Shown: positions 8,355-16,593 of the stretch, piece by piece
How positions within the stretch are numbered: the first letter of the stretch is position 1
Layout: each line of letters opens with the position of its first letter
NCBI GenBank assembly: GCA_000759655.1
Contig: KN173929.1
Location: 27,816 to 57,492, forward strand
DNA from: Acidicaldus organivorans
GTDB taxonomy: Bacteria; Pseudomonadota; Alphaproteobacteria; Acetobacterales; Acetobacteraceae
Direction of reading: 5' to 3'
DNA: 29,677 nucleotides
The notes under the pieces: model-generated
Seen by the model: only the letters and a program-made list of their open reading frames with translations
Told to the model about the DNA's origin: nothing
The model's database searches: none
Position numbers and translations under genes: made by a program

Positions 8355-10994
8355 ATGCACGGTTTCGCTCCGCGCGTGCGGGCCGTCCTCGGGCCCACCA
8401 ATACCGGGAAGACCCATCTCGCGCTCGAACGCCTGCTCGCCCACGCCTCCGGCATGATCGGCTTTCCTCTCCGCCTCCTGGCGCGGGAGAACTATGAGCG
8501 GATGGTCGCCGAGAAAGGAGCGGCGCGGGTCGCCCTGATCACCGGCGAGGAGAAAATCGTGCCGCCCGGGGCGCGCTGGTTCTCCTGCACCGTCGAGGCG
8601 ATGCCCCTGGAGCGCGAGGTCGAGTTCCTCGCCGTCGATGAGATCCAGCTCTGCGCCGACCCCGATCGCGGCCATGTCTTCACCGACCGGCTGCTCCGCG
8701 CCCGCGGCCTGGTCGAGACGATGTTCCTCGGCGCCGAGACCATCCGCCCGCTGCTCCGCCGTCTCGTTCCCGGCATCGAGATCGAGACCCGACCCAGGCT
8801 TTCCACGCTCACCCATCTCGGCGCGGTCAAGCTCGCCCGGCTCCCGCCGCGCAGCGCCATCGTCGCCTTCTCGGTCGAGCAGGTCTATGCCATCGCCGAA
8901 GCGCTCCGCCGCCGGGTGGGCGGGGCGGCGATCGTCATGGGCCGCCTCTCGCCCCGCACCCGCAACGCCCAGGTCGCCCTCTACCAGAATGGCGAGGTGG
9001 ACTATCTGGTGGCGACGGACGCAATCGGCATGGGGCTCAATCTCGACGTGGACGTGGTCGCTTTCGCCAGTCTCGGCAAATTCGACGGCCGCCATCTCCG
9101 CGCCCTCTCCGCGGCCGAACTCGCCCAGATCGCCGGGCGCGCCGGGCGCGGCCGCCGCGACGGAGGGTTTGCCACGATCGAGACCTGCCCGCCGCTCGAC
9201 CCGTCTCTTGCCGAGCAGATCGAGACCCACCGCTTCGACCCGCTCGAACGGCTCTACTGGCGCAATGCCGAGCTCGATTTTTCCTCGCTCGAGGCCCTGC
9301 TGGCGAGCCTGCAGGCGCCGCCGCGGCGCCCGGGCCTCATCCGCGGTCCCGAGGCGACCGATGAGCTCACCCTCGCCCTTCTCGCCGAGGCCCCCGAGAT
9401 CCAGGCCCGGGCGCGGGGCCGCGCCGGCGTCGCCCTGCTCTGGGCCGCCGCCTCCATTCCCGATTTCCGCAAGCTCGGCGATGATTCGCATCTCCGCCTC
9501 ACCAAGCGCGTCTTCCTCCATCTCGCGAACGAAGGGCGGCTGCCCGAAGACTGGATCGCCCGCCAGGTGGCCGAGCTCGACCGCAAGGAGGGCGACATCG
9601 AGGCGCTAATGCAGCGGCTCGCCGCCATCCGCACCTGGTCCTTCATCACCGCGCGCGAGGCCTGGGTGCGCGAGGCGGCGCACTGGCAGGCGGAGACGCG
9701 GCGGATCGAGGACCTGCTCTCGGATGCGCCACACGAACACCTGATGCGCCGCTTCATCGACCAGCGCACGAGCCGCCTCTTGCGCCCCGCCCGCAGCGCG
9801 GCGCACTGGCAGGCGGAGACGCGGCGGATCGAGGACATGCTCTCGGATGCGCTACACGAACACCTGATGCGCCGCTTCATCGACCAGCGCACGAGCCGCC
9901 TCTTGCGCCGCGCTGCGGGCGGGGCGGCGGGAGGACGGCTCTTTGCCCAGTTGCGGCCCGATGATGCGATCCTGGTTGAGGGCGAGGTGGTGGGCCGGCG
10001 GCGGGGACTTGGCCTCGCCGCCGAGATCACGCTCGAAGGCGAGGGGGGTGAGCGGGTGCTGCGCGCCGCCCAGCGCGCTTTGCGCGAGGCGATGCCCGAG
10101 GTCGTCATCCGCTTCTGCCGTGCCCCCGATTCGGCCTTCACGCTGGCCTCCGGCCCGCGCCTCTGCTGGGAAGGGGTGCCGGTGGCGCGCCTCAAACGCG
10201 GCGCCACCCCGCTCAAGCCGCGCATCACCCTCGAGGCCAATCCGTTTCTCGAAAGCGCCCATATCGCCCCGGTTCTGGCGCGGCTGCAGAGCTTCCTCGA
10301 TCGTGATACCGCTTCCCATCTCGCCCCTCTGTTCCGGGCGGTGGAGGGGGCGCGGGACAACCCCCTGCTGCGTGGCCTCCTCCACCGGCTCGAAGAGGCG
10401 CTCGGCGTGCTGCCGCCCGAGCCGCTCGCCCCCGAACTCCGCCGCGCCCTTTCCCGCCTCGGCGTCTGGGCCGGGCATTACGGGATCTTCCTCCCCGCCC
10501 TCCTCAAGTCACGGGCGATGACGCGGCGCGCCCTGCTCTGGGCGGTTTTCGAGGGAAGGGGGGAGCCCGAGGCCGGACTGGGGACGGAGAGTTTGGGGGT
10601 AGAGAATTTGGGGGCTCGGGTCAGCGAGCGCGCGCCGCCGGGGGGGGACGCCAATGGGGCCCGCCGGCTGGGCTGGGTGGAGGCCGGTCCGGTCTGGCTC
10701 CGCCTCGATGCGGCCGAGCGTCTCGGCGGGCTGCTGCACCGCGCGGTGCGGCAGCGGACGCCGCTACCGCTTTCCCGGCTCGCCTCGCTCGCCGGCATTC
10801 CCGCTTCCGAAATCGGCCCGCTGATCGATGGTCTCGGCTTCAGAAGCCGCCCTGCCGAGGTGACGGGGCATCTCGAGATCCTCTCCCGTCGCAAGCCGCC
10901 CGTGCGCCCCCGCGCGCCGGAGCGGCCCGCCCGCGCCCCGGGAACCCATCCTTTCGCCGCCCTCGCCGAGATCCTCGCCGCCACCGATGCCTAA
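8355..10994 (+). CDS. SUV3-like DExH-box helicase with internal tandem duplication
   Basis: Predicted ATP-dependent RNA helicase of the SUV3-like group common in alphaproteobacteria. Walker A GPTNTGKT is at residues 13-20, the DEIQ box at 95-98, TDAIGMGLNLD near 221-231 and motif VI QIAGRAGRGR at 258-267, so the ATPase core is intact. The C-terminal half is family-specific and ends in an Ala/Arg/Pro-rich tail (KPPVRPRAPERPARAP). Residues 441-481 are repeated almost exactly as 482-522, and ESLGV/ENLGA near 745-754 is a second small repeat. The start is ATG 8355 with only a weak GGGG site; TTGCAA (8320) and GACATT (8343) with a 17-base spacer could be a promoter very close to the start. Its stop overlaps the S4-protein start by 8 bases. 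Confidence 0.93.
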   Translation: MHGFAPRVRAVLGPTNTGKTHLALERLLAHASGMIGFPLRLLARENYERMVAEKGAARVALITGEEKIVPPGARWFSCTVEAMPLEREVEFLAVDEIQLCADPDRGHVFTDRLLRARGLVETMFLGAETIRPLLRRLVPGIEIETRPRLSTLTHLGAVKLARLPPRSAIVAFSVEQVYAIAEALRRRVGGAAIVMGRLSPRTRNAQVALYQNGEVDYLVATDAIGMGLNLDVDVVAFASLGKFDGRHLRALSAAELAQIAGRAGRGRRDGGFATIETCPPLDPSLAEQIETHRFDPLERLYWRNAELDFSSLEALLASLQAPPRRPGLIRGPEATDELTLALLAEAPEIQARARGRAGVALLWAAASIPDFRKLGDDSHLRLTKRVFLHLANEGRLPEDWIARQVAELDRKEGDIEALMQRLAAIRTWSFITAREAWVREAAHWQAETRRIEDLLSDAPHEHLMRRFIDQRTSRLLRPARSAAHWQAETRRIEDMLSDALHEHLMRRFIDQRTSRLLRRAAGGAAGGRLFAQLRPDDAILVEGEVVGRRRGLGLAAEITLEGEGGERVLRAAQRALREAMPEVVIRFCRAPDSAFTLASGPRLCWEGVPVARLKRGATPLKPRITLEANPFLESAHIAPVLARLQSFLDRDTASHLAPLFRAVEGARDNPLLRGLLHRLEEALGVLPPEPLAPELRRALSRLGVWAGHYGIFLPALLKSRAMTRRALLWAVFEGRGEPEAGLGTESLGVENLGARVSERAPPGGDANGARRLGWVEAGPVWLRLDAAERLGGLLHRAVRQRTPLPLSRLASLAGIPASEIGPLIDGLGFRSRPAEVTGHLEILSRRKPPVRPRAPERPARAPGTHPFAALAEILAATDA
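9675..9920 (+). repeat. 123-bp in-frame tandem duplication inside the helicase gene
   Basis: Bases 9675-9786 recur at 9798-9909 with only two differences in 112 (C to A and C to T), a shift of exactly 123 bases or 41 codons. The last 11 bases of each unit differ. The product therefore carries two copies of a helix-like block beginning AAHWQAETRRIED. The changes give Leu/Met and Pro/Leu. Confidence 0.97.
10587..10616 (+). repeat. 15-bp tandem duplication in helicase C-terminal region
   Basis: Two adjacent 15-base units (10587-10601 and 10602-10616) match at 12 positions and encode ESLGV then ENLGA in frame. They lie in a G-rich, low-complexity stretch that probably encodes a flexible insertion. 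Confidence 0.75.
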
Positions 10995-11427
10995 AGCCAG
11001 ACACCCCGAAGATGCGCGCTCTTCCGGGCGCTCTTCCGGGACGGAGGCCGCCCCCTATCAGCGGCTCGACAAATGGCTCTGGTGTGCGCGGCTTTTGCGC
11101 ACCCGCTCCGCCTGCACCCGATTCGTCCGTGAAAACGCGCTCCGCATCAACCGCAACCCCGCCTCCGGCCCCGACCACCGCCTGCGCGTGGGCGACATCC
11201 TGACCCTCATGGTCCGCGGCCGGGTGGTGGTCTGGCGGGTCCTCGCTCTGGCCGACCGGCGAGGGCCTCCCGCCGAGGCAGCGCGCCTCTATGAGCGCCT
11301 CGATGCGGAGGGCGGGGCCGTTCCGGCTCTGCCGGCGGACGGGGAGGGCGGGGGCAGCCCCCTCCTCTTGCATTGCGAAAACGAACGGCGCATATCCCCC
11401 GCTTCAAGATCGGGTGAATTGGACTGA
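10987..11427 (+). CDS. hslR: S4-domain RNA-binding protein, Hsp15-like
   Basis: Small RNA-binding protein with an S4 fold at about residues 24-85: [30 protein letters not shown], then [26 protein letters not shown]. coli Hsp15 (HslR) with this signature binds stalled 50S subunits that carry nascent peptidyl-tRNA and helps recycle them; that role is inferred here. The 146 residues include a variable N-terminus with an RSSGRSSG repeat and a Gly-rich C-terminal tail. ATG 10987 lies inside the last codons of the helicase, an 8-base overlap that suggests translational coupling. The ferredoxin gene follows 11 bases later. Confidence 0.88.
   Translation: MPKARHPEDARSSGRSSGTEAAPYQRLDKWLWCARLLRTRSACTRFVRENALRINRNPASGPDHRLRVGDILTLMVRGRVVVWRVLALADRRGPPAEAARLYERLDAEGGAVPALPADGEGGGSPLLLHCENERRISPASRSGELD
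11017..11040 (+). repeat. Perfect 12-bp tandem duplication in the S4-protein gene
   Basis: CGCTCTTCCGGG occurs twice back to back (11017-11028, 11029-11040) and encodes RSSGRSSG in the N-terminal extension before the S4 domain. It is in frame, so it only lengthens a likely disordered segment. Confidence 0.9.
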
Positions 11428-11438
11428 GGGAGACGGCG

Positions 11439-11771
11439 ATGACCTATGTGGTCACGGAGAACTGCATCCGTTGCAAATTCATGGACTGCGTCGAAGTCTG
11501 CCCGGTCGATTGTTTCTACGTGGGCGCCAACATGCTCGTCATTCATCCGGATGAGTGCATCGATTGCGGCGTTTGCGAGCCGGAGTGCCCCGCTGAAGCG
11601 ATTGTCCCGGATAGCGACGAGCGCGCCAAGGAGTGGCTCGAGATCAACCGCACCTATGCGAGCCAGTGGCCGAACATCACGCGCAAAGGCACCCCGCCTG
11701 CCGATGCCGAAGAATGGAACGGCAAGCCCAACAAGAAACAATATTTCTCGCCCGAACCCGGCGAGCCGTGA
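11439..11771 (+). CDS. fdxA: 7Fe ferredoxin (3Fe-4S plus 4Fe-4S)
   Basis: Low-potential electron carrier of the FdxA/FdI type, about 110 residues and cytoplasmic. By alignment of Cys spacing with Azotobacter FdI, Cys9, Cys17 and Cys50 should bind the 3Fe-4S cluster and Cys21, Cys40, Cys43 and Cys46 the 4Fe-4S cluster, with Cys12 and Cys25 as extra cysteines also seen in that family. The PECPAEAI segment after the second motif and the long C-terminal tail ([10 protein letters not shown], ending in PEPGEP) are typical of the alphaproteobacterial form. Start ATG 11439 has GAGGGAGA-like sequence upstream. It probably belongs to the transcript with helicase and S4 protein and is followed by a strong terminator. 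Redox partner unknown. Confidence 0.97.
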   Translation: MTYVVTENCIRCKFMDCVEVCPVDCFYVGANMLVIHPDECIDCGVCEPECPAEAIVPDSDERAKEWLEINRTYASQWPNITRKGTPPADAEEWNGKPNKKQYFSPEPGEP

Positions 11772-11790
11772 TCTGCCATGAATGAGGCGG

Positions 11791-11823
11791 AAGGGTGCCC
11801 CCCGGATGAGGGGGGTGCCTTTT
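11791..11823 (+). terminator. Intrinsic terminator after fdxA
   Basis: Bases 11794-11803 pair with 11810-11819 in a 10-bp stem (two G-U pairs) around the loop GGATGA. TTTT follows at once, and AAG upstream can extend the stem against it. It is 22 bases past the fdxA stop, a textbook rho-independent signal on the plus strand, separating the helicase-S4-fdxA unit from carD. Confidence 0.9.
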
Positions 11824-11956
11824 CGCATATTTTGGTGTATAGTGTCGGCTAATTCTACGACATCTTGAAACCGGGCACCCGGTGGAAGACCGGGGAGGGG
11901 CGTCCCTGACGGGTATCGACCCAGAGGCTGGATTTAGACCGATAGGATCGCGCGAG

Positions 11957-12580
11957 ATGGAAACCATCGAGGCTCCGCTGCAGATCGCTGACACCCCCAA
12001 CCCGCCGCCGCAGGCCCCGTCTGGTGCGGCACGCCGGGAGGGCGAAAAGAGAGAGGGCGAGAAGAAACCGGCGCGTTCCTCGTCCCGGGCGGAGAAATTC
12101 GCCCCCGGCGATCACGTCGTCTATCCCACCCACGGGGTGGGACGGGTCGAGCGGATCGCGGTCGAGGAGATCGCCGGCCACCGGCTGGAGCTGATCCACA
12201 TCACCTTCGAGGAAAACCGGATGACGCTGCGCGTCCCGGTGGCCAAGGCGAAGAGCGCCGGTCTGCGCAAGCTCGCCACCCGCAAGCTCTTCGAGGAGGT
12301 GCTCGCCGTCCTCAAGGGGCGGCCCCGCATCAAGCGCGCCATGTGGTCGCGCCGCGCCCAGGAATATGAGGCGAAGATCAACTCGGGCGACCCGCTGGCG
12401 GTGGCCGAGGTGGTGCGCGACCTGCGCCGCAATGCCGGCCATCCGGATCAGAGCTTCTCCGAGCGGCAGATCTTCGAGGCGGCGCTTGACCGGCTCGCCG
12501 CCGAACTCGCCGTGCTCGACAACACCGACAAGACCTCGGCGCTCAACAAGCTCCTCGAATTCCTCAAGACCGCCGACTGA
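11957..12580 (+). CDS. carD: CarD family transcriptional regulator
   Basis: RNA-polymerase-binding regulator; CarD/CdnL proteins contact the beta subunit and stabilise open promoter complexes. The beta-rich interaction domain begins near residue 47 (EKFAPGDHVVYPTHGVGRV) and is followed by an all-helical C-terminal part (RKLFEEVLAVLKGRPRIKRAMWSRRAQEYEAKINSGD cut here by length, ending LLEFLKTAD). The first 46 residues are Pro/Arg/Lys-rich and likely disordered, with an REGEK repeat. I chose ATG 11957 (207 residues); a GTG at 11882 would add 25 residues of atypical sequence. A -10-like TATAGT lies at 11838-11843 after the terminator. The fdxA-carD adjacency is common in alphaproteobacteria. Confidence 0.93.
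   Translation: METIEAPLQIADTPNPPPQAPSGAARREGEKREGEKKPARSSSRAEKFAPGDHVVYPTHGVGRVERIAVEEIAGHRLELIHITFEENRMTLRVPVAKAKSAGLRKLATRKLFEEVLAVLKGRPRIKRAMWSRRAQEYEAKINSGDPLAVAEVVRDLRRNAGHPDQSFSERQIFEAALDRLAAELAVLDNTDKTSALNKLLEFLKTAD
12038..12067 (+). repeat. 15-bp tandem duplication in the carD N-terminal linker
   Basis: Two adjacent 15-base units (12038-12052, 12053-12067) match at 13 positions and give the protein repeat REGEKREGEK ahead of the RNA-polymerase-interacting domain. Confidence 0.85.
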
Positions 12581-12755
12581 CCCCCCCTCATCGGGCAGTC
12601 TCCTTCACCTTTCCTCAAAAGTCGGGGAGCAGGGGGGTGATGTTTTTTGCGCCGAGCTTCCCAAACCTGCCGCGGCACCGCTAAGGTGCGATCGCTGCAG
12701 CACAACCCGCGCTCAGCCACGAGCATGGGTTGCGTCGAGAAAGGGGAGGGGTGGG
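12581..12755 (+). other. Intergenic region after carD, possible weak terminator
   Basis: No gene is seen here. ACCCCCC at the carD stop (12580-12586) can pair with GGGGGGT (12632-12638), and TTTTTT follows a few bases later, but the loop of about 45 bases is long for an intrinsic terminator. No promoter for the downstream hydrolase could be assigned. Confidence 0.35.
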
Positions 12756-13934
12756 ATGGATCCGAGATTGAGGGAGGTCGAGGCGCAAATCGAGGCGGCG
12801 GTGGCGGAAGGGAAAGTGCCCGCCGTCGTCGCCCTGATCGCCGATGACCGCGACGTGCTCTACGAAAAGGCGGTTGGCGTCCGCGCGGTGAACGAGCCTG
12901 CGCCGGCCGATGCGGGCAGCGTCTTCTGGCTCGCCTCGATGACCAAGCCGATCGTCACCGCTGCGGCGCTGCAGCTCGTCGAGCAGGGCAAGCTCAGCCT
13001 CGACGCCCCGCTCGCCTCCCTGCTCCCTGAGCTCGCGGCGGCCAAAGTGCTGGAGGGCTTCGACGAGACAGGCCAGCCTCGCTTGCGCCCCGCCCGCCGC
13101 TCCCTCACGCTCCGTCACCTCCTGACCCACACCGCCGGCTTCGGCTACGATTTCGGGAGCGCCGATCTCCTCCGCTACATCAAGGCGATGGGCCTTCCCA
13201 CGGTGGCAAGCGGCAAGCGCGCCGCTCTTGCCTTGCCGCTCCTCTTCGATCCGGGCGAGCGCTGGGAATACGGGATCGGCATCGACTGGGCGGGGCTCGT
13301 CATCGAGGCGGCGAGCGGGATGCGGCTCTCCCGCTATGTCGCGGAAAACATCACCGGCCCGCTCGGGATGCGCGAGACTGGCTTCGGGCTCGACGAAGAG
13401 CGCCGGGCACGCCGGGTCGCGGTCCATGGCCGGGACGGGGAGGGAAAATTCACCGTGCTCGGCCTCGACCCGCCCGAAGCGCCGGAGGTCGATGCGGGCG
13501 GGCACGGGCTTTACGGCTCGGCGCGCGATTATCTCCGTTTCACCCAGATGATCCTCGAGGGCGGCGCGCGCGAGGGCGTCCGCATCCTCGCACCCGAAAC
13601 GGTGCGGGTAATGGGGACCAATCAGGTGGGCGATCTGGAGGCGGGCCTGGTGCGGAGCGTGCTGCCCCAGATGGCAATCGAGGTGCGGCTTCCTGAAGGG
13701 GTGCGCTTCCGCTGGGGCTTTGGCTTCCTGATCAATGAGGACCCGCTGCCGACGGGCCGGCGGCCGGGGAGCCTCTCGTGGTCGGGCGTGGCCAACACTT
13801 ATTTCTGGATCGATCCCGCCGCGCGGCTCACGGGCGTTTTCATGACCCAGTTCCTGCCCTTCGGCGATCCCGCCGTGCTCTCCCTGGTCCAGGCATTCGA
13901 GAGCGCCGCCTACGCGGCATTCCGTCCCGGCTGA
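12756..13934 (+). CDS. Serine hydrolase of the beta-lactamase / family VIII esterase fold
   Basis: Cytoplasmic-looking hydrolase (392 residues, no signal peptide) of the class C beta-lactamase-related superfamily. The nucleophile motif is SMTK at residues 61-64 and the second catalytic tyrosine is Tyr172 in [12 protein letters not shown]. In place of the KTG box of true beta-lactamases it has [13 protein letters not shown], as in family VIII carboxylesterases and 1,4-butanediol diacrylate esterase-like proteins. An esterase role is therefore more likely than antibiotic resistance, but the substrate is unknown. Start ATG 12756 follows AAGGGGAGGGG. argG starts 85 bases downstream on the same strand. 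Confidence 0.9.
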   Translation: MDPRLREVEAQIEAAVAEGKVPAVVALIADDRDVLYEKAVGVRAVNEPAPADAGSVFWLASMTKPIVTAAALQLVEQGKLSLDAPLASLLPELAAAKVLEGFDETGQPRLRPARRSLTLRHLLTHTAGFGYDFGSADLLRYIKAMGLPTVASGKRAALALPLLFDPGERWEYGIGIDWAGLVIEAASGMRLSRYVAENITGPLGMRETGFGLDEERRARRVAVHGRDGEGKFTVLGLDPPEAPEVDAGGHGLYGSARDYLRFTQMILEGGAREGVRILAPETVRVMGTNQVGDLEAGLVRSVLPQMAIEVRLPEGVRFRWGFGFLINEDPLPTGRRPGSLSWSGVANTYFWIDPAARLTGVFMTQFLPFGDPAVLSLVQAFESAAYAAFRPG

Positions 13935-14019
13935 TCCTCCTTGCCGGAGCGGCATGAAGGAGCCGCTTGCCGGAAGAGCGTTCCTTGGGCTAACCCGGGC
14001 GGCAAAAGGAGTGCCGCCA

Positions 14020-15249
14020 ATGCCCCCCAAATCCGTGAAAAAAGTCGTCCTCGCCTATTCGGGCGGGCTCGATACCAGTGTCATCCTGCGCTGGCTGCAG
14101 GTGACCTATGGCTGCGAGGTGGTGACCTTCACCGCCGATCTCGGCCAGGGCGAAGAACTCGAACCGGCCCGGCGCAAGGCCGAGATGTTCGGGGTCAAGG
14201 AGATCTTCATCGAAGACCTCCGCGAGACCTTCGTCCGCGACTACGTCTTCCCGATGTTCCGGGCGAATGCCCTCTATGAGGGCCAATACCTGCTTGGCAC
14301 CGCGATCGCCCGCCCGCTGATCGCCGCCCGCCAGATCGAGATCGCCGAGGCGGTGGGGGCGGATGCGGTGGCGCATGGCGCGACCGGCAAGGGCAATGAC
14401 CAGGTGCGTTTCGAGCTCGCCTATTACGCGCTCAAGCCCGATGTGACGGTGATCGCTCCTTGGCGCGAGTGGGATCTCACCAGCCGCACCAAGCTCCTCG
14501 AATTCGCCGAGAAGCACCAGATCCCGATCCAGAAGGACAAGCGCGGCGAAGCGCCGTTCTCGGTCGATGCCAACCTGCTCCACTCCTCCTCGGAGGGGAA
14601 GATCCTCGAAGACCCCGCGGTCGAGCCCGACGAGATCGTCTTCCAGCGCACCGTCCGCCCCGAGGACGCGCCCGACCGCCCCACCGTCATCACCATCGAT
14701 TTCGAGCGGGGCGATCCGGTCGCGGTCAATGGCGAGCGCCTCTCGCCGGCCAGCCTGCTCGCCAAACTCAACGATTACGGGCGGGAGAACGGGATCGGCC
14801 GGCTCGATCTCGTCGAAAACCGTTTCGTCGGCATGAAGTCGCGCGGCGTCTATGAGACGCCGGGCGGCACCATCCTCCATGTGGCGCATCGGGCCATCGA
14901 GAGCATCACGCTCGACCGCGAAGCGGCCCATCTCAAGGACAGCCTCATGCCGCGCTATGCCGAGCTCATCTATTACGGTTTCTGGTTCTCGCCGGAGCGG
15001 CGCATGCTGCAGGCGCTGATCGATGAGAGCCAGAAATCGGTGAGCGGACGGGTGCGGCTCAAGCTTTATAAGGGCAACGTCACGGTGATCGGCCGCGAGA
15101 GCCCGAACAGCCTTTATGTGCCGCAGATCGTCACCTTCGAGGACGATGCCGGCGCCTACAACCAGGCCGACGCGCAGGGCTTCATCCGCCTCAATGCGCT
15201 CCGCCTGCGCCTAGCCGCCGCACGCGGCCGCCGGGGCGGAACGCCCTGA
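14020..15249 (+). CDS. argG: Argininosuccinate synthase
   Basis: Joins citrulline and aspartate with ATP to make argininosuccinate, the penultimate step of arginine synthesis. 409 residues, the usual length. The ATP-pyrophosphatase loop AYSGGLDTS is at residues 12-20. The family signatures [21 protein letters not shown] and [18 protein letters not shown] are intact, and the C-terminal helix is Arg/Ala-rich. ATG 14020 is preferred over an in-frame ATG at 13954 because AAAAGGAG lies 8 bases upstream and because homologues start at [10 protein letters not shown]. It stands alone as an arginine gene here; lrgA follows after 52 bases that include a short tandem repeat. Confidence 0.98.
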   Translation: MPPKSVKKVVLAYSGGLDTSVILRWLQVTYGCEVVTFTADLGQGEELEPARRKAEMFGVKEIFIEDLRETFVRDYVFPMFRANALYEGQYLLGTAIARPLIAARQIEIAEAVGADAVAHGATGKGNDQVRFELAYYALKPDVTVIAPWREWDLTSRTKLLEFAEKHQIPIQKDKRGEAPFSVDANLLHSSSEGKILEDPAVEPDEIVFQRTVRPEDAPDRPTVITIDFERGDPVAVNGERLSPASLLAKLNDYGRENGIGRLDLVENRFVGMKSRGVYETPGGTILHVAHRAIESITLDREAAHLKDSLMPRYAELIYYGFWFSPERRMLQALIDESQKSVSGRVRLKLYKGNVTVIGRESPNSLYVPQIVTFEDDAGAYNQADAQGFIRLNALRLRLAAARGRRGGTP

Positions 15250-15250
15250 T

Positions 15251-15279
15251 GGGAAGACGGGCAGGGGAAAGACGGGCAG
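15251..15279 (+). repeat. 15-bp tandem repeat directly after argG stop
   Basis: AAGACGGGCAG occurs at 15254-15264 and 15269-15279; the flanking units GGGAAGACGGGCAG and GGAAAGACGGGCAG differ by one base and are offset by 15. It begins 2 bases past the argG stop. The purine-rich second copy runs into the lrgA ribosome site. Confidence 0.75.
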
Positions 15280-15301
15280 AGGAGGGGCGCGGCAAGGTCC
15301 C

Positions 15302-15703
15302 ATGATCGGGGGTCTCACCGCCCTCCTCCTCTTCCAGCTCGCCGGTGAGGTGACGGCGCGCGGGCTCGGCCTCCCCGTGCCGGGCCCGGTGCTCGGCATG
15401 GTCTATCTCTTCCTCTTTCTCTTCCTCCGCGAACGGCGCACCGGCAAAACCGTGCCGCAGGGCCTGCGCCAGACGGCGGAGGGGCTCCTTTCCCATCTCG
15501 GCCTGCTCTTCGTCCCGGCCGGCGTGGGCGTGATCAACGGGCTTGCGGTGCTCGCCGCCAATGGGGCGGCGATTGCGGTGGCGATCGGGGTCTCCACCGC
15601 GCTCGCCCTCATCGTCACCGCCTTCACCATGCAGGCCCTCGATCGTCCCGGGACGGAGGGGGCGGGCGAGGCGGCGGGAGAAGGGGGAGGCGAGGCGCGG
15701 TGA
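15302..15703 (+). CDS. lrgA: CidA/LrgA family membrane protein
   Basis: Small integral membrane protein (133 residues) with about four hydrophobic segments: residues 3-20, 27-44, 60-80 and 85-112, and the family hallmark LPVPGPVLGMVYLF. LrgA/CidA proteins work with LrgB/CidB; they have been linked to murein hydrolase control and cell death in Staphylococcus and to pyruvate transport in Bacillus (PftA). Which applies here is unknown. The C-terminal tail is Gly/Glu/Ala-rich. ATG 15302 follows AGAGGAGG at some distance. Its stop overlaps the GTG start of lrgB by 4 bases, so the pair is translationally coupled. Confidence 0.9.
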   Translation: MIGGLTALLLFQLAGEVTARGLGLPVPGPVLGMVYLFLFLFLRERRTGKTVPQGLRQTAEGLLSHLGLLFVPAGVGVINGLAVLAANGAAIAVAIGVSTALALIVTAFTMQALDRPGTEGAGEAAGEGGGEAR

Positions 15704-16437
15704 GCCGGCTCTTCCATCTCTGGGTCTATCTCGAGACCACGCCCCTTTTGGGGCTTACCATCACGCTCGCCGTCTTCCTCTTCGCCACCGTTGCGGCGCG
15801 GCGGGGCGCCACCCTCCTGCCCGCCTTCCCCACGCTCGCCAATCCGGTGCTGATCGCCATCATTCTCCTCGTCCTCTTCCTCGAGGCGAGCGGTCTCTCC
15901 TACGCCGCCTATTTCCAGGGCGCGCAATACATCCACTTCCTGCTCGGCCCAGCCACCGTAGCCCTCGCCGTGCCCCTCTATGACCATCTCGGAGAGATCC
16001 GGAAGGCGCTGCGAGCCCTCTTCCCCGCCCTCCTCCTCGGCTCGGCCACTGCGGCGGCGAGCGCGGTGGTGGTGGCCGAGGCGCTCGACGCGCCGCGGGT
16101 GGTGGTGCTCTCGCTGCTGCCCAAGAGTGTGACCACCCCGATCGCCATGGGCATCGCCGATGCGGTGGGCGGTGATCCCTCGCTCGCCGCCGTCTTCGTG
16201 CTCATCACCGGCCTCACCGCGAGCCTGATCGCGCTCCCCCTGCTGCGCGCGCTCGGCGTCCGCGATTTCCGCGCCCTCGGCTTCGCCGCGGGCGTTTCGG
16301 GACATGGACTCGCCACCGCCGAGATGTTCCGTCATTCGGCGGTGGCCGGCGCCTTCGGGGGGCTTGCCATCGGCCTCAACGGCCTCGCCACTTCCCTCAT
16401 CGTCCCCTTGATCGCCCGGCTTTTCGTGCCGCATTGA
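15700..16437 (+). CDS. lrgB: LrgB family membrane protein
   Basis: Integral membrane partner of LrgA, 245 residues with roughly 6-8 hydrophobic segments. The family signature LLPKSVTTPIAMGIADAVGG lies near the middle, and GVSGHGLATAEMFR near residues 195-208 is also conserved in LrgB proteins. Start is GTG 15700 within the lrgA stop region (GTGA overlap). The likely role is with LrgA in holin-like control of autolysis or transport of small carboxylates. No LytSR or LysR regulator of the kind often found beside lrgAB lies nearby. The stop codon is inside the first unit of a 17-bp repeat array. Confidence 0.93.
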   Translation: MSRLFHLWVYLETTPLLGLTITLAVFLFATVAARRGATLLPAFPTLANPVLIAIILLVLFLEASGLSYAAYFQGAQYIHFLLGPATVALAVPLYDHLGEIRKALRALFPALLLGSATAAASAVVVAEALDAPRVVVLSLLPKSVTTPIAMGIADAVGGDPSLAAVFVLITGLTASLIALPLLRALGVRDFRALGFAAGVSGHGLATAEMFRHSAVAGAFGGLAIGLNGLATSLIVPLIARLFVPH

Positions 16438-16499
16438 AGATTAGTGCACATCGAAGATTGGGACGCATCGAAGATCGGGGCGCATTGAAGATTTGCCCG
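16432..16499 (+). repeat. Four tandem 17-bp repeats straddling the lrgB stop codon
   Basis: CATTGAAGATT, CATCGAAGATT, CATCGAAGATC and CATTGAAGATT start at 16432, 16449, 16466 and 16483, an exact 17-base period. The 11-base core is CATYGAAGATY; the 6-base remainder varies. The first unit includes the lrgB TGA. CGGGGCG (16476) and CGCCCCG (16498) could pair around the last unit, but no U-tract follows. The array lies about 95 bases before the PfkB kinase start. Confidence 0.93.
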
Positions 16500-16593
16500 C
16501 CCCGTGAGAAAACCCCGCGCAAGGGTAGAAGGGCCCGGCGGCGGTGAGAGGAGCGGGCAGAGCGCCCGCGGAGAGGAACCCGAGGAGAGGACA

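Noticed and set aside
7002..9521. Long minus-strand open frame of 839 codons opposite phaZ and the helicase
   Set aside because: Spans two real plus-strand genes and their gap; composition is Gly/Glu/Asp-rich antisense noise with no domain.
9675..9920. Duplication read as a transposon footprint or CRISPR-like repeat
   Set aside because: Units abut directly, are in frame, and have no terminal inverted repeats, transposase or spacer structure.
12681..14030. Minus-strand open frame opposite the serine hydrolase
   Set aside because: The plus strand has catalytic motifs; this frame is an antisense artefact.
16476..16504. CGGGGCG/CGCCCCG inverted repeat after lrgB as a terminator
   Set aside because: Only 7 bp with a 15-base loop and no T-tract; followed by TGAGAAAA.
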